Assembly: GCA_964397565.1 (NCBI GenBank)
Contig: CAYNJC010000007.1
Coordinates: 74,800-138,799, forward strand
Source of the DNA: JAPLST01 sp964397565
GTDB taxonomy: Bacteria > Auribacterota > UBA3054 > JAPLST01
DNA length: 64,000 bases
Direction: 5' to 3'
Part shown: one piece after another, positions 52,396 through 61,735 of the stretch
How the letters are laid out: each line of letters starts with the position of its first letter
How positions within the stretch are numbered: position 1 is the stretch's first letter
Made by a program: the position numbers and the translations under genes
Notes under the pieces: generated by a model
What the model was told of the DNA's origin: nothing
Database searches by the model: none
Seen by the model: the letters and a program-made list of their open reading frames with translations, nothing else

Positions 52396-54297
52396 ATGAA
52401 ACGCTTCGCTCTTGTATCAGTTGTGTTGGTTGTCGTCGCCATAAGCGGTATGCTCAACGCCGCCGTCATTTTCAGTGAGGGATTTAATGATGTGACCATC
52501 CCGGCCACATGGACGGTCGTGAATGCGCCGACAAATGTCACGCCGCTCTCGACGGTGAGCAGCGGCACGAGCCCGACAGCATCGCCCTACGAAGGCGCGC
52601 GCTTCGTCAGGTTCAACTCCTATAGCATGTTCGCGGGTACGAATTCACACCTGATCTCGCCGGCCATCTCGACATTCGAGAAGACCAACGTGGTTGTGTC
52701 GTTTGCCCAGTTTCGCGATACCGGCTATCTGACCACATGGGACCGTATGTATCTGCGCTGGTCGAGCGATGCAACAAATTGGACTGATGTGGGGGTGTAT
52801 CCGCGGACGAATACGGTCAACGGCTGGCAACTGAAGACCTGCCCGTTGACGAATCTTGCCGACAATCTACCGGCGCTCTACCTTGATTTCTTTTTTGTGT
52901 CGGCCTATGGCAACAACTGCTATCTGGATGCCGTGCAGGTTTCCGCAATTGGCGCCAGCGATGTCGACCCGGCGTCCAATCTTGTTGCCACGGCAGTCAG
53001 CGCATCGCAAATCAACTTGACATGGAGCACCAATGCCAATGGCGACACCGTCATGGTCGTCTCGAATGGCGTGGCAACATTCGGCACGCCGACAAATGGC
53101 ACAGCATATGCGGTTGGCGGCGCCCTGCCGGGCGGTGGTGGCATCATTTACAAAGGCACCGCGCTGACCCATACCCTCACAGGCTTGTCACCTGCCACGC
53201 GCTACTATTACGCCGCCTGGTCGGTCAATGCCGCAACCCAATACTCGCCCAGGATCATGGCGGATGCCGTCACGGATTTCACCTTGATTATCACCCAGGG
53301 CTTCAACAGCGCAACCATGCCGAATGGCTGGGCGCAGGTGGCCCTGTCCAACAACTATCCGGTGACGTTCGTCACGACCAACACGCATCCGAATGCGGCA
53401 CCCTATGAAGGAACCCACTTCGTGTTGTTCAACTCCTTCAGTGCCGCGCGCGGAACGAAAACACGCCTGCTGTCGCCATATTTTTGTCCCTCGTCAACCG
53501 TGCACCAGCTGGCGGTGCAATTCGCATGGCACCATGATACCAGCTACAACACGTCTACCAACGAAGGGGTTACCGTCCAGTGGACGACCAACAACATTGA
53601 CTGGTACAACATTGGCACGTTCTATCGCTACGCGGCGGGCACAACCGGCTGGTTCCTGAAGACCGTGCTGGTGCCGCCGGCCATCGCGACTGCGGGCCGG
53701 GCGCGGATCGGCTTCGAGTTCCTCTCGGAGTATGGCAATGATTGTTTGCTGGATGCCGCGCGCATCGGCGAATTCGATGCCAACGGCGTCGTGACCGTGG
53801 ACACGCTGTTTTACGAACAGGTCGACAGCACAAACTATTACTGGAATCTGATGGCGGTCAATCAGTCGGATGTGCTGCCCAGCGATATTCCGCCGCATGC
53901 CGCGGCGCGGCAAATCATGCTTTCCAATTTCTACTCGAATACGGAACCGGGCGTCACCAATACGCCTGACGGCTGGAGCGTCGCAAGCGAGTTTCTGAGC
54001 CCCTTGCCGTGGGAGAACAGCGTCAGCAATCGCTGGCTGTTGACCCTGCAATGCACGAATCCGGCCACGGCACTGCGCGCCGGTGCGACCGCCGAAGTCA
54101 CCCTGGCAACCTACACCATGCCGGCGCTCGCCGGTGTTTTGACGGGCCGGGTTGATGCGACGACATATCTTGATGTCATCGGCTGGCTGCCGGTCGTGCC
54201 GGGCTGGATGGGCCCGGTCAGAGGGGTGCCAGAGCCGCTGGCAGTGGTGCTGCTGGCCGGCCTGCTGGCGAGCCTGCGCCTGCGCCGCGGGGCGTAA
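52396..54297 (+). CDS. PEP-CTERM secreted protein with two MAM-like domains and a FN3-like domain
   Basis: A 633-aa protein; the ATG at 52396, after TTTGGAGAAAGG, opens a signal peptide (1-22). Two related jelly-roll (choice-of-anchor J/MAM-like) domains lie at about 26-185 and 295-460: both have EGFN or QGFN, then PYEG..FV.FNS, then LISP or LLSP. Between them, about 195-290, is a FN3-like region (INLTWS). The tail has RGVPEPLAVVLLAG followed by a helix and LRLRRGA, a PEP-CTERM anchor. It is probably a surface or matrix-bound carbohydrate-binding or adhesive protein. Confidence 0.88.
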   Translation: MKRFALVSVVLVVVAISGMLNAAVIFSEGFNDVTIPATWTVVNAPTNVTPLSTVSSGTSPTASPYEGARFVRFNSYSMFAGTNSHLISPAISTFEKTNVVVSFAQFRDTGYLTTWDRMYLRWSSDATNWTDVGVYPRTNTVNGWQLKTCPLTNLADNLPALYLDFFFVSAYGNNCYLDAVQVSAIGASDVDPASNLVATAVSASQINLTWSTNANGDTVMVVSNGVATFGTPTNGTAYAVGGALPGGGGIIYKGTALTHTLTGLSPATRYYYAAWSVNAATQYSPRIMADAVTDFTLIITQGFNSATMPNGWAQVALSNNYPVTFVTTNTHPNAAPYEGTHFVLFNSFSAARGTKTRLLSPYFCPSSTVHQLAVQFAWHHDTSYNTSTNEGVTVQWTTNNIDWYNIGTFYRYAAGTTGWFLKTVLVPPAIATAGRARIGFEFLSEYGNDCLLDAARIGEFDANGVVTVDTLFYEQVDSTNYYWNLMAVNQSDVLPSDIPPHAAARQIMLSNFYSNTEPGVTNTPDGWSVASEFLSPLPWENSVSNRWLLTLQCTNPATALRAGATAEVTLATYTMPALAGVLTGRVDATTYLDVIGWLPVVPGWMGPVRGVPEPLAVVLLAGLLASLRLRRGA

Positions 54298-54561
54298 CCC
54301 GCGCGCGGACGTGTTGCCGCAGCTTGCGGAAAGCGAATCATTAGACATTCGCGGCGAAGGTGTACTGTTATGTACCGGGGCTGCCATGCCGCGCTTGCTG
54401 CATCAGGCCTGCGCCTTACACCCTGTATCCCGGGTTAACCAGCGGCATCAGCGCCACATTTCCAGAAACGCCCTTGCCAAAAATGCTATACTTAGTGATC
54501 AAAGATGTAGTTGCTGCGCCATTGCCGCGCATGCCTTGTGGCGAGAGCATATCCGTTCCAT

Positions 54562-54586
54562 CGGACGGATCCGCCGGATCCGTCCG
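54562..54586 (+). promoter_or_regulatory. Perfect hairpin in the leader of the ACT gene
   Basis: Arms CGGACGGATCC / GGATCCGTCCG with loop GCC, 31 nt before the ATG at 54618. It could affect translation or stability; no U-run, so it is not a terminator. Confidence 0.5.
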
Positions 54587-54617
54587 TGTGGGATTCACAT
54601 CACACCTTGGAGCAGCC

Positions 54618-55013
54618 ATGAGTATCAGTATCAAAAAATCACATGATTTGCTGGTTTGTGCGCCGGATCGTGTCGGCTTGTTGGCGGACGTTGCCGGCCG
54701 CTGCAAAGATGCCGGGATCGACATTCTAGGCATTTGCGCGTATCAGCGCGACAACAATGCGCACCTGGTGCTGCACACCAGCGACCCGGCCAACACCGCC
54801 CGCATTTGCGCCGACATGAGCGTCATTTGGCAGGAGGTCATCGAAGTGCAATGCGAAGCTGGCATCGGGGTCCTGGCCGACATCGCCAAGAAACTGGCGG
54901 AGGTGGGCATCAACATCATCTACTGTTATGCCACCGTGGCGGATGCGCCCATGGCTCGCTTGGTGATGGACACGACCCACAACGACCGGGCGCTCGAAAC
55001 GCTGAACGGCTGA
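54618..55013 (+). CDS. ACT-domain protein
   Basis: A 131-aa protein built from tandem ACT domains. Domain 1, about 8-65: 'LLVCAPDRVGLLADVAGRCK' then DILGICAYQRDNNAHLVL. Domain 2, about 70-130: 'VQCEAGIGVLADIAKKLAEV' then GINIIYCYATVADAPMARLVM. ACT domains bind amino acids and regulate enzymes; without a catalytic domain here, it is probably a stand-alone amino-acid sensor. GGAG precedes the ATG. Confidence 0.85.
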   Translation: MSISIKKSHDLLVCAPDRVGLLADVAGRCKDAGIDILGICAYQRDNNAHLVLHTSDPANTARICADMSVIWQEVIEVQCEAGIGVLADIAKKLAEVGINIIYCYATVADAPMARLVMDTTHNDRALETLNG

Positions 55014-55053
55014 TCCGCCGCGTTGCAGTGATTGGGGTGCTGCAATTCAAAAT

Positions 55054-55073
55054 CATTCGCCGCGAATGTTTTT
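55054..55073 (+). terminator. Rho-independent terminator after the ACT gene
   Basis: CATTCGC-C-GCGAATG followed by TTTTT, the same type as at 52207. Confidence 0.9.
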
Positions 55074-55083
55074 CCTCCCTTTG

Positions 55084-55112
55084 TTGAAAAAAAGCACGGA
55101 GTATGCTATCAT
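55084..55112 (+). promoter_or_regulatory. Promoter of the TPR-Exb operon
   Basis: TTGAAA (55084-55089), 17 nt, TATCAT (55107-55112); leader of about 44 nt to the GTG at 55163. Confidence 0.7.
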
Positions 55113-55162
55113 ACTGCCTTGATATCTATTCCTTTCACTGTTAGCGATCGCACGGGAGCGCC

Positions 55163-57976
55163 GTGACCAAGAGTATGCAAAGGATCGCCACACCCGCCAG
55201 CATGGCGGGTATGCTGCTGATCGTATGTCTGCTGTTTGTCTCCATCACGCGCGCCGCGCCGCCCAGCAGCGCCGACGCGCTCGTCAATACTGCCCTTCAA
55301 GCCGCGCAAACCGCGGCGCCGTTGCAGGCCATCCCCTTGCTGGAAGAGGCGGAAGCCATGCATCCCTTTCATCCGGCCAATGTGCAAATCCTCTACCTGC
55401 TGGGCTCGTTGTATGTGGATGTCGAGGCATTCGACAAAGCCCAGGCGACCTTTGCGAAGCTCGACCAACGCTACGGCAAGTACGCCGCCAGCATGCCGCA
55501 GGTGGACGAGGCGCGCGTGGCCATGGCGCGGGTGCTGTCCGGCCAAGGCAAGTATGCTGAGGCGCTGGCGCAGCTCGACGCGTTTTTGAAACAGAATCCG
55601 AAGAGCCGGGCGGCACCGCTGGCGCGCTATCTCAAAGGCGAGGTGCTGGTTAAAAAGGGCGACCTTGTTTTGGCGCGCACCTACCTTGAACCGGTGGCCA
55701 GCAACCCAAACGATCGCATGTACAACGCGGCCTTGTTCATGTTGGCCGAGCTGGCCGCCAAGACCAATGACAGCGCGCGCGCAGAAATGATCATGCGCCA
55801 GTTGCTCAAGACGACCAAAGATCGCGATGCGCGCAACAACGCCTTGTTCAAGTTGGGTGAAATCTACCGCGATGCCGGCAATGTGCCGAAAGCGCTGGAT
55901 GCCTTTCGGCGTGTGAAGTCCACCGGCACGGATGCCGCCGCGCGCAACATGAACGCCAATATCCTGCTCGAAATCGGCCAGACCTTCGAGAAACTGAAAC
56001 ATCCGCTCGAAGCGCGCGTTGCGTTTGAGGGCATTGCCACCTTCTATCCAGATTCCATGTTGGCAACTGATGCATGGCACCGCGCTATCCTTGCCGATGC
56101 TGATTTTGATGATGTGGCCCGGGCCGAGCAGCGCTATGCCCTGTTTCTGACGAACTATCCCGGCACTGCCCTGGTCAGCGGCACGCGCCTGTACCTGGCC
56201 CAACATGAATTGCTGGCCGAACGGTTTGACAACGCCATTCGCCAACTGCAGGCCGGCTTGCGCGAGTTTCCCACCAGTGAATGGGTGGAGGCCATGTACA
56301 CCACGCTCGGCAGCGCGTTCCTTGCGGCCAAGCACTACAACGAGGCCGAAACCACTCTGAAGGAGTTTGCCGATACATTTCCCGGCAGCGAGCTTGTGCC
56401 GGAAAGCTACATGATGCTGGCGGACGGCTACGCCGAGCAGGAACGCTTCGAGCCGGCCATCGAAACATACGAGCGCGTGGCCCATGACTATCGCAGCACC
56501 GACGCCGGCCAAGCCGCGGCCGAGCGTGCGCAGGAGGCCCGCCTGCAATATGGCGCCTATCTGGCCGCAACCAATGAGCTGGTCGAAGCCGTGCGCCAGT
56601 TCAAGGCGGTGACCGCTTCAAACTTGATTGAACAGGCCTTGTTCATGATGGCCAGTGCGCTGGCCCAGGCCGGGCAATATGACGAGGCGGTTGCCGAGCT
56701 GCACGATTTCATGGTGCGCTTCCCGGAAAGTCCGCTGCGGCCGGAAGTCTTTTCGCGCCTGGCCGACATTCAGATGCAAGGCGAACAATACAAAGAGGCC
56801 GAGAAAACGTTGCAGGAATTGTTCGCGCTGGCCATGGCGCCCACCAATCCGATCTTGCCGGCGGCCAACCTGCAGTTGGCCTTCTGTAAGTATTATCAGA
56901 ATGACAACGGCGGCATGGGTGCCGCGTTGACCAATATTCTGGCCGCGTATCCGCATGCGCCGGAGGCGGGCGAGGCCCTCTACTGGCTGGCCTATCTCAA
57001 GCGCACCCAGCAGGAATACCGCGCCGCCGGCGAATTGTACCAGCAACTGTTGCGGCAGTACCCGGACCATCCGTATGCGGCCGAGGCGTCCTATCAGGCA
57101 GGGGAGACGGCCCTGATGGACAACAACGCGGGCGGCGCCCTGGTGCTGTTCACGAATGTCTATTGTGCCTATCCCGACACTATTTTTGCGCCGTATGCGC
57201 TGGTGCGCGCTGGCGAGATCTATCTGGGCTTGCGCCAGCTGCCGGCTTGGCTGCAGGAGCTCGAGGCTCTGCCGGCCACGAGCGCTGCGGCGCGCGCCGC
57301 GCGTAGCGTGGCGCACGCCGCCATTCTTATGCGCGCCGCCGACTTCAGCAATGCCGCCGCCGTTCTGGCCACGCTGCCGCTTGCGCCACTGCCCGCGCCG
57401 CTGCAGGGCTATGCCTTGGCGGTTAGCGCCGGCATCCAGAACGGCAAGGGCGCCTACGCCCGGGCTCTGGCTGACGCCACGCAAGCCGGCGCATTATTGC
57501 AGGATGCCCCGGTCGGGCGTGACGAGGCCTTGTTCCAGCGCGCCCGCGCCGAACAAGCGCTCGGAAACTGGGAAGCGGCCGAAAACACCTATGCCACCCT
57601 CATGGCCGATGTGACCATTCCCAACAATGCCATCGCTGCCGAAGCGGCCATTGACCGTGCCGAATGCCTGATGAAGCTGGATCGCACTGATGAGGTGATC
57701 GCGGTGGTTGACCAAGGTATCAAACTGCGCCCGCCAGTGGAGCTGACCGCGCGCGGCGTGGTTATGAAAGGCGATGCGATGATGCTGCAGAACGAGTACC
57801 AACGCGCCGCGCAATTTTACAAACGCGCCGTCATTTTGTATGGCAAACTCGAACGCTACGCCGTGCCGGCGTACCAAGGTTTGATCGTGGCGTACAACAA
57901 ACTTGGGTTGACCGAAGAGGCCAGTCAGGCCAAGCAGCGGTTCGCCCAGCAATATCCCAACGCACCGCAACCATGA
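55163..57976 (+). CDS. Large periplasmic TPR protein, first gene of the Exb/Tol-like operon
   Basis: A 937-aa protein starting with GTG (GGGAGC upstream). A signal peptide spans about 1-31. The rest is a continuous chain of about 25 helical pairs of TPR type with recurring FPxSxxxxxA segments (FPTSEWVEAMY, FPGSELVPESY, FPESPLRPEVF), as in BamD/YbgF-like periplasmic proteins. It overlaps the next gene by 4 bp. In the context of ExbB/ExbD it may bridge the inner-membrane motor and an outer-membrane or surface process. Confidence 0.8.
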   Translation: MTKSMQRIATPASMAGMLLIVCLLFVSITRAAPPSSADALVNTALQAAQTAAPLQAIPLLEEAEAMHPFHPANVQILYLLGSLYVDVEAFDKAQATFAKLDQRYGKYAASMPQVDEARVAMARVLSGQGKYAEALAQLDAFLKQNPKSRAAPLARYLKGEVLVKKGDLVLARTYLEPVASNPNDRMYNAALFMLAELAAKTNDSARAEMIMRQLLKTTKDRDARNNALFKLGEIYRDAGNVPKALDAFRRVKSTGTDAAARNMNANILLEIGQTFEKLKHPLEARVAFEGIATFYPDSMLATDAWHRAILADADFDDVARAEQRYALFLTNYPGTALVSGTRLYLAQHELLAERFDNAIRQLQAGLREFPTSEWVEAMYTTLGSAFLAAKHYNEAETTLKEFADTFPGSELVPESYMMLADGYAEQERFEPAIETYERVAHDYRSTDAGQAAAERAQEARLQYGAYLAATNELVEAVRQFKAVTASNLIEQALFMMASALAQAGQYDEAVAELHDFMVRFPESPLRPEVFSRLADIQMQGEQYKEAEKTLQELFALAMAPTNPILPAANLQLAFCKYYQNDNGGMGAALTNILAAYPHAPEAGEALYWLAYLKRTQQEYRAAGELYQQLLRQYPDHPYAAEASYQAGETALMDNNAGGALVLFTNVYCAYPDTIFAPYALVRAGEIYLGLRQLPAWLQELEALPATSAAARAARSVAHAAILMRAADFSNAAAVLATLPLAPLPAPLQGYALAVSAGIQNGKGAYARALADATQAGALLQDAPVGRDEALFQRARAEQALGNWEAAENTYATLMADVTIPNNAIAAEAAIDRAECLMKLDRTDEVIAVVDQGIKLRPPVELTARGVVMKGDAMMLQNEYQRAAQFYKRAVILYGKLERYAVPAYQGLIVAYNKLGLTEEASQAKQRFAQQYPNAPQP

Positions 57977-58791
57977 CCTTTTTACGCGCGGCATGCCTGC
58001 TGATGACCTGGACGACGCTGGCCGGCGTGGCGGATGTGCTGGTCTTGAAAAGCGGCCAGCGCTATCCGGGAACCATCACGCTGGCGTCCGACGGCAAACT
58101 CAATGTGGAGACCGCCAAGGGCACCCTCAGTTACGCGCCCGACCTCGTCAGTTTTGCGCAAACTACCTTTACTGATCCGCCCGAGGCACTGCGCGCCTTT
58201 GCCTTGCTGAAGACCAAGGACTACAAGGCCGCGCTCCCCCTCTTTCAGAAAATGGAGCAGCGTTTCAGCGGCCTGCCGACCGTGTGGTACGAGCGCGCTC
58301 TGTTTGGCTGCGGCCTCTGCCTGGCACAGAGCGATACCCCGCAGCAAGCGACGCCCGTGTTCGAGAAATTGCTGCAAGTGTTTCCGCAGACGCGCTACAA
58401 AAGTGAAGTCAACGCGCAAATGATCGAGCTGCAAATGAGCGGCACGCCCGGGCCGCGCCTCGAGCAAAGCTTGCGCGCAATGCTGAGTGATCCGGCCTCG
58501 CCGGACCGCGTCCGGGCGCGCGCACTGCAGGGTTTGGCCAAGTGTTATGATGACCAGAACAAGGCGCGCGAGGCCCTCGAAGCCTACACCACCGTGCTGG
58601 TCTTGCATGGCGACCAAGACGAGTTGCAGCAGCGCGCGCAGCGTCGCTGCGCCGACCTGTTCCTGCAGCTTGGTCGGACCAACGAAGCGACCTTTTACTA
58701 TCAGCAACTACTTGACCTGTATCCAGACACTGCGGATGCGCAGCATGCGCATGCGCAGTTGACTAACCTCACGGCTCGCACGGGAGACTAA
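57973..58791 (+). CDS. Second periplasmic TPR protein
   Basis: A 272-aa protein with a short signal peptide (about 1-20). Residues about 20-55 form an SH3-like stretch (VLVLKSGQRYPGTITLASDGKL). TPR helices at 65-130 and 180-262 (ALQGLAKCYDDQNKAREALE, TNEATFYYQQLLDLYP) follow. Overlaps the upstream TPR gene by 4 bp; ExbB starts 4 bp downstream. Translational coupling suggests the two proteins act together. Confidence 0.75.
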   Translation: MTFLRAACLLMTWTTLAGVADVLVLKSGQRYPGTITLASDGKLNVETAKGTLSYAPDLVSFAQTTFTDPPEALRAFALLKTKDYKAALPLFQKMEQRFSGLPTVWYERALFGCGLCLAQSDTPQQATPVFEKLLQVFPQTRYKSEVNAQMIELQMSGTPGPRLEQSLRAMLSDPASPDRVRARALQGLAKCYDDQNKAREALEAYTTVLVLHGDQDELQQRAQRRCADLFLQLGRTNEATFYYQQLLDLYPDTADAQHAHAQLTNLTARTGD

Positions 58792-58795
58792 TCGT

Positions 58796-59542
58796 ATGAT
58801 GACCTGTATGCGTTTGGCGCGCAAACACCTGACCGCGCTCTATAGTATCATGTTGTGTGTGACGGCGGTGGCACTCTGGGCGGCCGACACGAATGTGACC
58901 GCGGAGGCCTCGCAATCGGGCATTTACAGTGTCTTTGACTTGATCTTTGTCAAGGGCGGCTTGTTTATGTATCCGATCACCTTGCTGCTCTTCGCCGGCA
59001 TCTATTTGATTGTGGACGGTTTTTTGCTCTGCCGCAAGAGCAAGGCGGCGCCGCAGGATGTGCTCGAGAAATTGAAGGCCGCCATTGCCACGAAAAACTA
59101 TGATGAGGTCACCAAGATTTGCGATGACTACAAGTGTATCTTGACCCGCGTTTTCAGCGCCGGGTTCCGCGTGCGCCACCGCGGCCACGCCGCCGTTGAA
59201 GAAACGCTGGCTGAACACGGCGCGCGCGAAGGCATGGCCGTGCGCGGGCGGATCTCGTATTTGAACACCATTTCGGTCGTGGCCCCGATGCTCGGGCTGC
59301 TGGGCACGGTCTCCGGCATGATCAAGGCCTTTGCCAATGTCGCGACGATGGGCATGGGCAAGACCTCGGAATTGTCGAATAATATTTCGGAAGCGTTGAT
59401 CACCACGTATGGCGGGCTGATCGTGGCCATTCCGGTCTTCGCCGTGTACATGCATTTGCGCAACAAAGTGAATGACTTGATTGTCATTGTCCAGGATGAC
59501 ATTGGCGATTTGGTGGACACGCTGCGCGCCCAAGGCGAGTAA
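58796..59542 (+). CDS. exbB: ExbB/TolQ/MotA-family proton-channel protein
   Basis: A 248-aa inner-membrane protein. An N-terminal signal-like helix (about 13-30) is followed by a second helix at about 55-75 and a cytoplasmic loop. Two conserved helices occupy about 155-185 ('ISVVAPMLGLLGTVSGMIKA') and 197-225 ('ISEALITTYGGLIVAIPVFA'), the ExbB/TolQ signature. With the ExbD pair encoded next it would form a proton-driven motor that energises an envelope process. The extra N-terminal part is typical of PVC/Bacteroidota versions. Confidence 0.93.
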   Translation: MMTCMRLARKHLTALYSIMLCVTAVALWAADTNVTAEASQSGIYSVFDLIFVKGGLFMYPITLLLFAGIYLIVDGFLLCRKSKAAPQDVLEKLKAAIATKNYDEVTKICDDYKCILTRVFSAGFRVRHRGHAAVEETLAEHGAREGMAVRGRISYLNTISVVAPMLGLLGTVSGMIKAFANVATMGMGKTSELSNNISEALITTYGGLIVAIPVFAVYMHLRNKVNDLIVIVQDDIGDLVDTLRAQGE

Positions 59543-59578
59543 GGCAATGTCGGCCGCGCACCCCGTCCAAGGCACCCC

Positions 59579-60019
59579 ATGAAATTCAAGCTGCTCGCTG
59601 AAGAACCGGAAGTCAACTTCCAGATTGCGCCGATGTCGGATGTGGTCTTTCAGCTGCTGATCTTCTTTTTGGTGGCGGCGACGTTTGCCCAGTTGGAAGT
59701 CTCGCAAGACATCACGTTGCCGATTGCCGATGCGGCGCTTTCGAAGCAACAAGAAGGCGCCACCGAACTGCGCATCAACGTCCTGTCCGACGGCCAGGTG
59801 AAAGTCGGCAGTGCGATCTATCCCGTCGATCAGTTGGCGGCCGAATTGCGGCGCGTGGCGGCGACGATCGACGGTGAGAAAAAAGTGATTCTGCGGGGCG
59901 ACCAGAAGGCCCATTACGGCAAAATCATGCGGATCATGGCGGCCTGTGCGCAAGCTGACTTGTGGAACATCTCCTTCGCCACCTATCAGGAAGACAAGCA
60001 AAAAAAGGGAACCCAATGA
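59579..60019 (+). CDS. exbD: ExbD/TolR-family protein 1
   Basis: A 146-aa protein with a short cytoplasmic N-terminus, one helix at about 16-37 ('MSDVVFQLLIFFLVAATFAQ', with the conserved Asp18) and a periplasmic TolR-like domain. It partners with ExbB to conduct protons. Another ExbD follows 26 bp downstream; they differ strongly, so probably form a hetero-pair. Confidence 0.93.
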   Translation: MKFKLLAEEPEVNFQIAPMSDVVFQLLIFFLVAATFAQLEVSQDITLPIADAALSKQQEGATELRINVLSDGQVKVGSAIYPVDQLAAELRRVAATIDGEKKVILRGDQKAHYGKIMRIMAACAQADLWNISFATYQEDKQKKGTQ

Positions 60020-60045
60020 TGGCACCTAACCGGAGCTAAGCCAAT

Positions 60046-60492
60046 ATGAAGTTCCATATCGAGCCAGAAGATGATGTGGTTGACATCAATCTGCCCAGCA
60101 TGGTGGACATGGTCTTCTTGTTGTTGATCTACTTCATCGTGACCTTCCAGAATATTATCGAGGAATCCGAGTTGAAGGTCGCGATTCCCGTGGATGCCCA
60201 AGTGGTACAGGAACAGAAAGTTGACGCGCCGGAAGAAGTCGTGATTGATGTGTTTCCCTCGGGCGAGATCATGTGGAATGGCCAGCCGACCGATGCGCGT
60301 GACAGCGACGCGATGCCGGAACTGAAAGGCGTGCTGTACGAGTTGAAGCAGGCCTATCCCGACCAAGCCGTGGTGATCCGTGGCCAGCGTGACACGCTCC
60401 ACAAACGCGTTGTCGCCGTGCTGAATGCGTGCAATTTCGCGGCGATCGACAATATTTCATTTCCCTCCGACGCCTCGGTCTTCGAGGATTAA
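60046..60492 (+). CDS. ExbD/TolR-family protein 2
   Basis: A 148-aa protein with one helix at about 15-38 ('MVDMVFLLLIYFIVTFQNII', Asp17) and a periplasmic domain of the ExbD type. Second, divergent ExbD of the operon, between ExbD 1 and the DUF4159 protein. Confidence 0.92.
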   Translation: MKFHIEPEDDVVDINLPSMVDMVFLLLIYFIVTFQNIIEESELKVAIPVDAQVVQEQKVDAPEEVVIDVFPSGEIMWNGQPTDARDSDAMPELKGVLYELKQAYPDQAVVIRGQRDTLHKRVVAVLNACNFAAIDNISFPSDASVFED

Positions 60493-60513
60493 TCACGGCC
60501 ACGCGGGACTAGC

Positions 60514-61707
60514 ATGACGCTCAAAGAACTACGTGAGTTGATGGCGCGCAACTATGACTTGGTGCGCTGTTCCGAGGCGGGCACGGTCACGCTGATTGCG
60601 GTGCTTGTGTTTGCGTTTGCCTGCACCTTTCAGATCGTGGTCAGTTCGGACGCAGTGCGGCGCGTGCTGCACATGACCAAGCAGGAAGCCAAACCGAAAG
60701 TCGAGCCGCCCAAGCCGGTGGTCTTGCCGAAAGACATGCCGGTGAAAATGCAGCCGCGCATGGAGAAATTGCAGAAACTGAATGAACGCATGACCGTCCG
60801 GCGCGACATCAAAACGAAATTCAAACCAAAACCACTGACGACCCTGCGGCGCACCAAAATCGATTTCAAGAATCTGAAGAATCTGGGCAGCAAAGTGCGC
60901 GGCCAAATGAGCTTGGATTATGCCAATCGTTTCAATGTCGATGGTCAGGGCACCGGCCTGCGCGCAAAAATCGAACAGTTGGTCATTGTCCAGTTTCAGG
61001 GCGGCGACTGGGATTGCCAGTTTCATCACAAGGACGGCCAGGTGGATCTGACCAAAGGCGCCCTGCCCAATCTGATCCGTGAGATTGAACGCCGTACCAA
61101 TGTCGAGGTGGTCAACAAGATACCGGTGGCGGTGCGCGCCGATTCGCCTGAAATTCACAAGAGCCCGTTTGTCTATTTCACGGGTCGCAAGGATTTCACC
61201 CTGACCGAGGCGGAAGTTGAGAATCTGCGCGCGTATCTGCTGCAGGGCGGCGCGATTGTTGCCAACAGCGCCTTGCCCGGTCGCGGCTCGCGCTTTGACC
61301 TGGCCTTCCGGCGCGAGATGAAGCGGGTTATTCCCGACCGCGATTTCCAGCCGATCGACGTCAAACACCGCATCGTCCAAGCCTTCATGACCTTTGCCAA
61401 ACTTCCCCAAGGGCTGAACTACTGGGAAGAGCCGCTCGAAATCATTGACATCGAGGGCCGCACGGCGGTGATCTATAATCTCAATGACTACGGCGATTTG
61501 ATGCTGGCGGTTGTAGATAGCAGCGGCAATGCGATCAAGCACGGCTTGAGCGCCGCTGATCCGTCGTACCGTTTTGAGGGCCCGATGAACGACGATATGT
61601 CGCGCAGTTGGCTGCAAAACTTGTTTGAAAACAGCGATAATTTCGACACCGTGCGCGACGGCTATATGATGAACATCAACATGCTGGCATATCTTCTGAC
61701 GCGCTGA
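60514..61707 (+). CDS. DUF4159 protein with N-terminal membrane anchor
   Basis: A 397-aa protein. One helix at about 27-44 anchors it; the following Lys/Pro-rich stretch (60-120) fits a periplasmic linker like that of TonB. Residues about 150-395 form the DUF4159 domain, with 'VYFTGRKDFTLTEAEVENLR' and a Gly-rich 'YLLQGGAIVANSALPGRGS'. This domain has a class I glutamine amidotransferase-like fold in known families and is linked to Exb operons; the function is unknown. The combination of helix, Pro/Lys linker and C-terminal domain suggests an energy transducer replacing TonB/TolA. Confidence 0.8.
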   Translation: MTLKELRELMARNYDLVRCSEAGTVTLIAVLVFAFACTFQIVVSSDAVRRVLHMTKQEAKPKVEPPKPVVLPKDMPVKMQPRMEKLQKLNERMTVRRDIKTKFKPKPLTTLRRTKIDFKNLKNLGSKVRGQMSLDYANRFNVDGQGTGLRAKIEQLVIVQFQGGDWDCQFHHKDGQVDLTKGALPNLIREIERRTNVEVVNKIPVAVRADSPEIHKSPFVYFTGRKDFTLTEAEVENLRAYLLQGGAIVANSALPGRGSRFDLAFRREMKRVIPDRDFQPIDVKHRIVQAFMTFAKLPQGLNYWEEPLEIIDIEGRTAVIYNLNDYGDLMLAVVDSSGNAIKHGLSAADPSYRFEGPMNDDMSRSWLQNLFENSDNFDTVRDGYMMNINMLAYLLTR

Positions 61708-61735
61708 CGCGCTACTCATATCACACCAGATACTT

